Source: an uncultured Haloferula sp. (lineage in GTDB: Bacteria > Verrucomicrobiota > Verrucomicrobiae > Verrucomicrobiales > Akkermansiaceae). From it: a DNA stretch of 22,284 nt. Position numbers and translations under genes: made by a program. The notes under the pieces were generated by a model. It did no database searches, was not told where the DNA came from, and saw only the letters and a program-made list of their open reading frames with translations. Within the stretch, counting starts at the first letter, position 1, and the number at the start of each line of letters is the position of its first letter. Positions 1 to 9,963 of this stretch are shown piece by piece. The stretch is from the NCBI GenBank assembly GCA_946885645.1, contig CAMPGU010000032.1, forward strand, positions 1-22,284, given 5' to 3'.

Positions 1-2
1 GT

Positions 3-1649
3 CTTGAATCTTTGGCTTCCGCCCGCAAACTGGGCATGTCCTTGTTCGTTGCGGACATTCCGCTGCTGTTCGAGAACGGGTTCGATTTCGGTCAGGAAGG
101 AAATCTTCTGGTCGCGGCCGGTTCCGCGACACGCCGCAGGCGATTGCGCGAGCGGAATGGCTTCGACGATGCCACGATCGATTCCATCTTTGCGGCACAG
201 ATGCCTCAGGAAGAAAAGCTCCGCCGTGCGGACCACGTCTTCTGGAACGAAGGACCGATCCCAGTATTGGAAGCCCAATTGAGGCGCTTCCTCCATTTCC
301 ACGCCATGACGAGCGACGACGACACCCGGCTCCCCGAGGAGCTTCCTTCCACCGAGCCCGCACCTGCCGCCGTGCAGGAGGCCGCTCCCGTGCCCCGGAT
401 CATCGATATCAATGCCTTCCGTCTGAAGCCCTTGGCGGAGCTTCTCTCGATGGCGGAGGCCATCCCCGCCCGCATCACGGCAGGAGCGCCGAAAACGCAG
501 TTGAGCTTCGAGCTCCTCAGTTTTTTCGCGAACGAGGGTGCCACGCTCATCGGCGAGGGAATCCTCGAACAAGCGAAGGAGAATTACGCGATGCTGCGGG
601 ATCCTGCGCGGAGTTTCCGGACTTCGCCCGACGATCTGTATGTGAACGGACATCTCCTTCGCGACCACGGTCTGCGGGCGGGTCATCGCGTGAAGGTGCG
701 GATTCGCGCACCGCGTGATCGCGACAAGTATCTTTCGGCCACCGAGATCCTGGAGATCGAGGGCGTTCCGGCACCGGACTTCCAGGTTCCCAAGGAATTC
801 GACAAACTTACCCCGCTGTTTCCAGACCGCCGTATCGTTCTCGAAGGAGAGGGTGCGGACGCCCTGAGCGTGAGGGTATTGGATCTGGTGGCACCTCTTG
901 GAATGGGCCAACGCGGCCTCATCGTGGCACCGCCGCGAGGAGGCAAAACGATCCTTTTGAAGCAAATTGCGAAGGCCATCCGCCGCAATCATCCGGAGGT
1001 GGAATTGATCGTGGTGCTGCTCGACGAACGCCCGGAAGAAGTCACGGATTTCGAGGAAACCGTCGGCACGACCGTTTACGCCTCGACCTTCGACGAAGCT
1101 CCCCGGCGTCATGCGCAGGTGGCGGACCTGGTGATCGAGCGCGCCCGCCGGTTGGTGGAACAGGGGAAGGACGTCGTGCTGCTGCTGGACAGCCTTACCC
1201 GGCTTGCCCGGGGGCATAATTCCGCATCCCAAGGCGGTCCCATCGGCAGCGGCGGCGTGAGTCCGGCGGCCCTCCAGAAGTCCAGGAAGTTTTTCGGGAA
1301 CGCGCGTAACGTGGAAGAGGGGGGGAGCTTGACCGTCCTGGCGACGGCGCTGATCGAGACCGAAAGCCGGATGGACGATGTGATTTTCGAGGAATTCAAG
1401 GGGACGGGGAACATGGAAGTCCGCCTTGACCGGGAGCTGGCCGAGCGACGTGTCTTCCCTGCCATCCATATCCCTCAGAGCGGCACGCGCAACGACGACC
1501 GGCTCTACCATCCCGACGAATTCGTGAAGGTGCTGGATTTGCGCCGGCAGCTCGCGCAATTGCCCGTGGGCGACGCGATCGAGACGCTGCTGAAGAATTT
1601 GCGCGCGACGAAAACCAACGCAGAATTGCTACTGCGGGGCTTGCGTTGA
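3..1649 (+). CDS. rho: Dephospho-CoA kinase (C-terminal part) fused in frame to transcription termination factor Rho; 5' end outside window
   Basis: The first ~97 codons encode the C-terminal third of CoaE, which phosphorylates dephospho-CoA in the last step of CoA synthesis: the DIPLLFENGF motif, an RRRRLRERNGF lid-type segment, then AAQMPQEEK and ADHVFWNEG. The frame has no stop and runs on through an acidic/proline-rich linker into Rho, the hexameric RNA-dependent ATPase that terminates transcription. Rho parts are an OB-fold/cold-shock-like RNA-binding domain (about 558-765), Walker A APPRGGKT (927-950), the catalytic LDERPEEVTDFE segment, Walker B VVLLLDSLTRLARGHN, and the R-loop region with EEFKGTGNMEVRLDR. 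An in-frame ATG at 306 could start a separate 447-residue Rho (E. coli Rho has 419), but no ribosome-binding site precedes it. The Rho assignment is certain and the CoaE one strong. Whether one polypeptide or two are made cannot be told from sequence. Confidence 0.93.
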   Translation, partial: LESLASARKLGMSLFVADIPLLFENGFDFGQEGNLLVAAGSATRRRRLRERNGFDDATIDSIFAAQMPQEEKLRRADHVFWNEGPIPVLEAQLRRFLHFHAMTSDDDTRLPEELPSTEPAPAAVQEAAPVPRIIDINAFRLKPLAELLSMAEAIPARITAGAPKTQLSFELLSFFANEGATLIGEGILEQAKENYAMLRDPARSFRTSPDDLYVNGHLLRDHGLRAGHRVKVRIRAPRDRDKYLSATEILEIEGVPAPDFQVPKEFDKLTPLFPDRRIVLEGEGADALSVRVLDLVAPLGMGQRGLIVAPPRGGKTILLKQIAKAIRRNHPEVELIVVLLDERPEEVTDFEETVGTTVYASTFDEAPRRHAQVADLVIERARRLVEQGKDVVLLLDSLTRLARGHNSASQGGPIGSGGVSPAALQKSRKFFGNARNVEEGGSLTVLATALIETESRMDDVIFEEFKGTGNMEVRLDRELAERRVFPAIHIPQSGTRNDDRLYHPDEFVKVLDLRRQLAQLPVGDAIETLLKNLRATKTNAELLLRGLR

Positions 1650-1778
1650 TCCTGTCTGAAAGACATAGCATTCACGATGCATTCGGCTCGACGCGGCGCT
1701 TTTTGAAGATGCCGTGAAGATCCCCGTCGCGCCGAGAATCTGCTTGTCAAACCGGAGACGACGGCGATCTTTCGGGCC

Positions 1779-3434
1779 ATGGAAACCCACCGGATCCTCG
1801 CCGCTGCGCTCGCTACGGTCGTCATCAGTTCCCCGGCACGCGCGGACAATGCTTTGGCACTTTCTGCAAACCGGACCTATTATCAGTCGAACGCTTTCAA
1901 CCTCCGCTTCGACGGCGGTTCGTTGAATTTGTATTTTTACGACGGAAATTACACGTACGACACGGGTTGTCCGTTGAACGGGGCGGCCATTGCCTTTCCT
2001 CCCTCCGATATTCCTCCTTGTGAACGGGGAGCGACCGGGTTCGTCGCTTCGGGCGACGCCAACGGAGACGGGGTGCGGGACGACAGCTCCTATTGGTCGA
2101 TCATCACGATCGTTGATTCGGTGTTGGTGGAGCCATCCCGGCCGGAGCTCTGCGAGCTCTTCGCCGGCCCTCCGTCCGCAATGCCCCGCCCGCTTATCGG
2201 GTTTCAGGACGAGACCGACGTGGTTTTCTACAACATCCGGGCGGTGGATTCCCAGCAATACGACCTCACGGAATACACCTTGGACCGAAGCTACGGTGCC
2301 GGGACGGCCGAACTGAAGCGGATGAACGAGGAAATCGTTCCCGGGCAGTATGTTTTCACTTTTCCGCGCAAGGAGATGCCGGAAAGCACTCCGGTGGCTT
2401 TCAAGGTGACGATTGTCCCGACGCTTGAAGCCTTGGGCTCGAACACGCGGAACCGCCGTTCCGGGTTTCGTTTCACCAGCGGCTCCTGGTATCAGGAATA
2501 TTACCAGATGGACCCGCGTTTGATCAACCGCGTCCGGTGGGTCGGCAACGATCGCACGGTCGTCCGGGCAGGTGACCAGTTGTATTTCTCGATCCTCGAT
2601 TCCACCGAATCGATCATCGCCTTCCCGCCTACGGAAATCCAGTCCCCGGTGCGGCTCAATAATCCGACGGTCAAATCCTACAATCTGCCGCCCTTTTTCT
2701 TCGTGGTCGGGGATGAGGGGGTGATGAACCTCCAATACAACCGGCAGCTGGGAAGCAGCGCCGCCGCCTTCGATGCGTCCGGCCGCGATTTCCGCGCCAA
2801 GGTGCTGTTCGTGGATAGCTACAACGGTTATGCCCAAAGCATCTTCCCGCCCGGTACGGCAAGGCGTGATCGAGCGGTGAAAGGCGACTACGATCACGAC
2901 GGAATGACCAACGCCGACGAGTACGCGTTCCAGTATCCCACTTTCGAGCACATCAATGCTTCGGCGAAAGCGCAATTCACCGGTGGCGGTGCGAACACGA
3001 CTTATTACACGCTCGTCACCGACATTCCGGATCCGATCATCGATCCCGCTTTGAAGCCCGCCGGCCCGAGTGCGGTGACGCTGGACGACGAGAACCGCAT
3101 CGTGTTCGAGGTTCCGGTCCGCCCGCGTGTGGGAAACACCGTGAAATATGAATTCCTGGAGATGGTTCCCGGGAAGAAAGGCAAGTTGAAGCCGCGCAAG
3201 CTCAAGCTGGGCGACACTTGGGAACTCACGACGCGCGTTGTAACCACGACCGAGCCCTTCACGATCAGAACCCGCACGGTTGACCCCGTCTTCGGTGCCG
3301 TGACCTTCGACGAGGATGAAATGGATGTCACCCACGAGCAGGAGATCCTGGTGTTGCGCAGCATTCAGCCCGTCGATCCGGCGGATCCCCTTCCTCAGCT
3401 CTCGGTTAGAGCGAATGTCGTCGCCTTGAAGTGA
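1779..3434 (+). CDS. Secreted protein of unknown function with two calcium-loop motifs
   Basis: This 551-residue protein opens with a Sec-type signal peptide (ILAAALATVVISSPARA, cleavage near residue 22), so it is probably exported. I do not recognise the family. Two short aspartate-rich loops resemble calcium sites: DANGDGVRDD from residue 93 (dockerin-like) and DYDHDGMTNADE at 370-381, which fits the EF-hand spacing D-x-D-x-D-G with Glu at position 12. The second resembles the 'DxDxDGMxNxxEY' motifs common in secreted verrucomicrobial proteins. The C-terminal ~150 residues are rich in beta-prone segments, and no sorting signal or transmembrane tail is visible. It lies 129 bases after rho and 113 bases before rnd, so it is probably its own unit. 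No ribosome-binding site precedes the ATG, which is chosen because it directly begins the signal peptide. A structural or surface role is a guess. Confidence 0.8.
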   Translation: METHRILAAALATVVISSPARADNALALSANRTYYQSNAFNLRFDGGSLNLYFYDGNYTYDTGCPLNGAAIAFPPSDIPPCERGATGFVASGDANGDGVRDDSSYWSIITIVDSVLVEPSRPELCELFAGPPSAMPRPLIGFQDETDVVFYNIRAVDSQQYDLTEYTLDRSYGAGTAELKRMNEEIVPGQYVFTFPRKEMPESTPVAFKVTIVPTLEALGSNTRNRRSGFRFTSGSWYQEYYQMDPRLINRVRWVGNDRTVVRAGDQLYFSILDSTESIIAFPPTEIQSPVRLNNPTVKSYNLPPFFFVVGDEGVMNLQYNRQLGSSAAAFDASGRDFRAKVLFVDSYNGYAQSIFPPGTARRDRAVKGDYDHDGMTNADEYAFQYPTFEHINASAKAQFTGGGANTTYYTLVTDIPDPIIDPALKPAGPSAVTLDDENRIVFEVPVRPRVGNTVKYEFLEMVPGKKGKLKPRKLKLGDTWELTTRVVTTTEPFTIRTRTVDPVFGAVTFDEDEMDVTHEQEILVLRSIQPVDPADPLPQLSVRANVVALK

Positions 3435-3477
3435 ATCGCGGTTCCCATCCGTGAGAATGCGGGATTTTGAATTCGAC

Positions 3478-3515
3478 AAAGGCTCCGGAGTCCGCAATCA
3501 GGGCTCTGGAGCTTT
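3478..3515 (+). terminator. Hairpin after the secreted-protein gene, possible weak terminator
   Basis: AAAG, CTCC and GAG on the left arm pair with CTC, GGAG and CTTT on the right arm, with one bulged G, one G-T pair and a loop of about 13 bases. It sits 43 bases after the stop of the secreted-protein gene and before the ATG chosen for rnd. There is no run of T after it, so intrinsic termination would be weak. Confidence 0.3.
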
Positions 3516-3547
3516 GCCTTTCGCCTGAAACAGGCTCCCCCCGGGTC

Positions 3548-4630
3548 ATGTCATCGCTTCCTTTGGTAAACGACACGCAAGGTCTCGTTTCGTTGCTTTC
3601 ACGCCCCGATGCGGATGCCGTCTGCGCGATCGACACCGAGGCCGACAGTTTGCACCGCTACCGCGAGTCGCTTTGCCTGGTGCAGTATTCCTGCGCCGGC
3701 GAGGACGTCCTGATCGACCCTTTGGCCATCGAGGATCTCTCGCCCTTGGGGGATTTTCTCGGAACCCGGGCGGTGTGGATGCACGGGGCGGATTACGACA
3801 TGACGATGCTCCGGCGGAGCTTCGCGACGCTGCCCCCGGTGGTTTACGACACCCAGATCGGCGCGCGCCTGCTGGGAGTGCGCCGCTTCGGCTTGGCCGA
3901 TCTGGTGGAGCTGTATTTCGGGGTGAGCCTCTCGAAATCGTCCCAGAAAGCCGATTGGGGGAAGCGCCCTCTTTCGGCGAAAATGATGGAGTACGCGCTC
4001 AACGATGTGCGGTACTTGCTGCCGATGGGAGAGAAGATCGGGGCGCTCCTGAAGGAGAAGGGGCGGTTCGAATGGTTTGTGGAGAGTTGCGAGGCCGCGC
4101 GCCTGAAGGTTTTGGAGCGCGACGAGGCTCGCGGGGAGCCATGGCGAATCCAAGGTTCGGGCCGGCTGGACCGCTCAGGCCTCAATTTCCTCAAGGCCCT
4201 TTGGGAATGGCGCGATGCCGAGGCTTCGTCGTGGGACCGGCCGTCGTTCATGGTGGTGACCAACCGCCAGCTTTTGGATTGGAGCCAAGCGCTCGCCGGA
4301 GGCAAGAGGATCGAAATCCCGCCGCATTACCGGCCCGACCGCCGCAAGCGCCTCACCGACGTGCTCGACGCTGCACGGGCCCGTCCCGCGGAGGAATGGC
4401 CGGAGAAGCCGCGCGGGCTGCGCCGCCGACGGGACTCCGACTTCGATGCGAAGGTGGGTCGCCTGATTTCCATCCGGGACGCAAAGGCGGCCGAACTGGA
4501 CATCGATTCGTCGCTTATCGCGCCGCGATCGGTGATCGAGTCAATCGCGGATGGCGAGTGTGAACCGGCGGATGTGCTGCTTCGTTGGCAGTTATCTTGC
4601 CTGTCGCTCGATGGCGGGGGAGTCGAATAA
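3548..4630 (+). CDS. rnd: Ribonuclease D
   Basis: This 360-residue protein is a DEDDy-type 3'-5' exoribonuclease that trims tRNA precursors and other structured RNAs in the cytoplasm. All three exonuclease motifs are visible: Exo I as D29-T-E31 in AIDTEADSLHRY, Exo II as D84 in HGADYDMTML, and Exo III as Y149 and D153 in YALNDVRYL (the Y-x3-D signature). Residues around 205-285 (NFLKALWEWRDAEA... VVTNRQLLDWSQALA) look like the HRDC domain that follows the nuclease in RNase D. The length is close to the E. coli enzyme (375). The frame is open from a TTG at 3467, but that stretch overlaps a hairpin and shows no family similarity, so the ATG at 3548 just before the SSLPLVND segment is preferred. 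No Shine-Dalgarno sequence is evident. Confidence 0.92.
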   Translation: MSSLPLVNDTQGLVSLLSRPDADAVCAIDTEADSLHRYRESLCLVQYSCAGEDVLIDPLAIEDLSPLGDFLGTRAVWMHGADYDMTMLRRSFATLPPVVYDTQIGARLLGVRRFGLADLVELYFGVSLSKSSQKADWGKRPLSAKMMEYALNDVRYLLPMGEKIGALLKEKGRFEWFVESCEAARLKVLERDEARGEPWRIQGSGRLDRSGLNFLKALWEWRDAEASSWDRPSFMVVTNRQLLDWSQALAGGKRIEIPPHYRPDRRKRLTDVLDAARARPAEEWPEKPRGLRRRRDSDFDAKVGRLISIRDAKAAELDIDSSLIAPRSVIESIADGECEPADVLLRWQLSCLSLDGGGVE

Positions 4631-4697
4631 GCACAAGCTGTTTGGAATCAAGCGATTGAAGATTCCAGCCGGGACGAGGAAATGTGCGGATTTTTGA

Positions 4698-7286
<2,589 letters not shown>

Positions 7287-7352
7287 TTTCCCCGGCTGTC
7301 CTCGTGACAATTGCCGACTCCTGATCCCCGATCACTGGCCACTTCCGTTTCC

Positions 7353-9956
7353 ATGTCTGCCAACGACCCTGTCAAGCCGATCAACGTCGCCGAAGAGCTC
7401 TCGAAGTCCTTCCTCGACTACTCGATGTCGGTCATCATTTCGCGTGCGCTCCCGGATGTGCGCGACGGCCTGAAGCCTTCCCAGCGCCGGATCCTGTATG
7501 CGATGCGGGAGCTGAACCTGGCGCCCGGCAAGCAGCACATCAAGTGCGCGAAGATCTGCGGCGACACTTCCGGCAACTATCACCCCCATGGTGAGGCGGT
7601 GATTTACCCCACGCTCGTGAACATGGGCCAACCGTGGTCGATGCGGGAGCGCCTGATCGACGGGCAAGGGAACTTCGGCTCGGTGGAAGGCGATCCGCCG
7701 GCAGCCATGCGATATACCGAGGCGCGCCTGACGCACCTGGGCCTGGCGATGATGGAGGATCTCGACAAGGAGACCGTCGATTTTGTCCCCAACTACGACG
7801 AGCGGCTTACGGAGCCCACGGTGCTTCCTTCGGCATTCCCGAACCTGCTGGTAAACGGCGGTACGGGCATCGCCGTCGGTATGGCGACGAACCTGCCGCC
7901 TCATAATCTTTGCGAAATCGTCGACGCGATCTGCGCGCAGATCGACAACCCGGCGATCACCCTGCCGGAGATCATGCACTACGTGAAGGGCCCGGATTTC
8001 CCGGTCTCGTGCGAGATCCGCGGTCTCCGGGGAATCGAGGAGTACTTCCGGACCGGCCGCGGCTCGATCCGCATGCGCGGTCGCGTGGAGGTGATGGAAA
8101 GCGACTCTGGCAAGTCCATCATCACGATCCGGGAGGTGCCTTACGGGGTGAACCGGGCCACACTCCAGCAACGCATCGCGGAGCTGGTGAACGAGAAGAC
8201 GCTGACCGGTATTTCCGGCATGCGGGATCTCTCCGACGAGGAAACGCGCATCGAGATCGAGCTGAAGCGCGATGCCCGGCCGCAGGTCATCGTCAACCAA
8301 CTCTTCAAGCTCACGGCGCTGGAGACCTCCTTCAGCGTGAACATGCTGGCGATCCACCAGCGCCGACCGAAGCTGCTCTCCCTCAAGGAGGCGATCGACT
8401 GCTACATCGAGCACCGGCGGGAGGTCATAATCCGGCGAACCCGCTATTTGCTCGGAAAGGCGGAGGAACGGGCGGAGCTGCTGGAGGCTTACCTGCTCGC
8501 GCTCGGCCACATCGACGACTTTATTGAAATCATCCGTTCTTCGAAGAACCGGGATGAAGCCCGGGAGCGTTTGGGTGCTTATACCTTCGCGGCATCCACG
8601 GCAGCGGGACTGGGCATCCTGATCCGCGCGCAGGCGGCGATCCAAGGGGACCGCTACGTTTTCACCGAGCGCCAGGTGAATGCGATCCTGGAGCTCCGCC
8701 TCTATCAACTCACCGCCTTGGAGGGCGACAAGATCAAAGGAGAATACGACAACGTGCTCGCCGAGATCACCGACCTCATGGACATCCTTGCCCGCGAGGA
8801 ACGCGTGCTCGCGATCATCAAGGACGAGCTCATGGCAATCCGCCAGAAGCACGGCAGTCCGCGCAAGTGCGAGATCCTTCCGGAGGAGGGTGAGATCGCC
8901 ATGGAAGATCTCATCGCGAACGATGCGATGATCGTCACAATTTCCCATCGCGGCTATATCAAGCGCGTGCCGGCCAGCGAATTCCGGGTGCAGAACCGTG
9001 GCGGCAAGGGCTTGCGCGGGATGGAAACGCGCACCGCGAATAACGAGGAGGATGACTTCGTCGAGCAGCTTTTCAGCGCCCAAGCGCACGATTACCTGAT
9101 GTTCTTTACGAACACCGGGCGGGCTTATGTGGAGCGTGTCTATGAGCTGCCCGAGGGCTCGCGGACGGCGAAGGGCCGTAGCATCCGCAACGTGCTCAAT
9201 TTGAAGACGGAGGAGTCGATCGCCGCCGTACTGCGCTTGGAGCGCGCTACTGACGAAGCCGGCAACGACATCACCTTCCGCGAGGATGCGGGATTCGTTT
9301 TCTTTGCGACGCGCAGCGGCAAGGTCAAGAAGACGCCGCTCAACGATTTCCGGAACTACCGGAAGGACGGGATCATCGCCATCAACCTGGAGGAGGGCAA
9401 CGTCCTCATCGGCGTTCGGCTCACCACCGGGAAGGACGAAGTCATCCTCGTGACCCGCCAAGGGATGAGCTTGCGCTTCAACGAGGAGCAAGCGCGTCCG
9501 CTAGGTCGGGCCACGGCCGGTGTCACCGGTATCCGCCCGGAGGAGGACGACTACCTCGTCAGCCTCGCGATCGTCACGCAAGGTGCCACGCTGCTGGTGG
9601 CGTCGGAGAACGGCATCGGCAAGCGCACGCCTTTCGATGACTACCGCGTCCAATCGCGGGGCGGGAAGGGGATCATCACCATGAAGGTGGGAGAGAAGAC
9701 CGGCGAAGTGGTCGGCGCGCTTACCGTCCGCGAAGATGAAGAGCTCATGCTAATGACGTCCGGTGGCCAGAGCATCCGGATCCGCGTTTCGGAAGTCCGC
9801 GAGGCCGGCCGTAATACCATGGGGGTCAAACTTCTCACTCTCAAGGAGAGCGAAAAGCTGCAGGATATCGCGTTGGTGATTCCCGACGGCGAAGACGCCG
9901 GGGGTGAACTTGGAGAAGAAGGAGTTGCCGATATATCCGGGGAAGCCAGCGAGTAG
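7353..9956 (+). CDS. gyrA: DNA gyrase subunit A
   Basis: This 867-residue protein is the DNA cleavage/religation subunit of gyrase, working as A2B2 with the product of gyrB directly upstream. The breakage-reunion domain shows SRALPDVRDGLKPSQRR, the quinolone-determining segment around GNYHPHGEAVIYPT (77-87), and catalytic Y121 in AAMRYTEARL. The C-terminal DNA-wrapping beta-pinwheel carries a GyrA box, QNRGGKG, near residue 547 and a second box-like QSRGGKG in a later blade; this marks gyrase rather than topoisomerase IV. The last ~20 residues are acidic and glycine-rich. At the positions of E. coli S83 and D87 the protein has A82 and P86, which is unusual (see findings). The ATG at 7353 is chosen over a TTG at 7311, since conservation begins at NVAEELSKSFLDYSMSVI. 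The sulfatase gene begins 7 bases after the stop. Confidence 0.97.
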   Translation: MSANDPVKPINVAEELSKSFLDYSMSVIISRALPDVRDGLKPSQRRILYAMRELNLAPGKQHIKCAKICGDTSGNYHPHGEAVIYPTLVNMGQPWSMRERLIDGQGNFGSVEGDPPAAMRYTEARLTHLGLAMMEDLDKETVDFVPNYDERLTEPTVLPSAFPNLLVNGGTGIAVGMATNLPPHNLCEIVDAICAQIDNPAITLPEIMHYVKGPDFPVSCEIRGLRGIEEYFRTGRGSIRMRGRVEVMESDSGKSIITIREVPYGVNRATLQQRIAELVNEKTLTGISGMRDLSDEETRIEIELKRDARPQVIVNQLFKLTALETSFSVNMLAIHQRRPKLLSLKEAIDCYIEHRREVIIRRTRYLLGKAEERAELLEAYLLALGHIDDFIEIIRSSKNRDEARERLGAYTFAASTAAGLGILIRAQAAIQGDRYVFTERQVNAILELRLYQLTALEGDKIKGEYDNVLAEITDLMDILAREERVLAIIKDELMAIRQKHGSPRKCEILPEEGEIAMEDLIANDAMIVTISHRGYIKRVPASEFRVQNRGGKGLRGMETRTANNEEDDFVEQLFSAQAHDYLMFFTNTGRAYVERVYELPEGSRTAKGRSIRNVLNLKTEESIAAVLRLERATDEAGNDITFREDAGFVFFATRSGKVKKTPLNDFRNYRKDGIIAINLEEGNVLIGVRLTTGKDEVILVTRQGMSLRFNEEQARPLGRATAGVTGIRPEEDDYLVSLAIVTQGATLLVASENGIGKRTPFDDYRVQSRGGKGIITMKVGEKTGEVVGALTVREDEELMLMTSGGQSIRIRVSEVREAGRNTMGVKLLTLKESEKLQDIALVIPDGEDAGGELGEEGVADISGEASE

Positions 9957-9963
9957 GTTGCGG

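Noticed and set aside
1744..1772. TTGTCA with ATCTTT 17 bases later, ahead of the secreted-protein gene
   Set aside because: The -10 match is poor and the implied start would fall on the ATG itself; not listed as a feature.
1629..3497. 622-codon open frame on the minus strand opposite the secreted-protein gene
   Set aside because: It is antisense to a gene with a signal peptide and calcium loops. Its translation is arginine/histidine/aspartate-rich, shows no motif, and arises from GC-rich third positions.
7332..9491. 719-codon open frame on the minus strand opposite gyrA
   Set aside because: It is a codon-bias shadow of gyrA; the composition (R, H, V, D-rich) is typical of antisense translation and no domain is visible.
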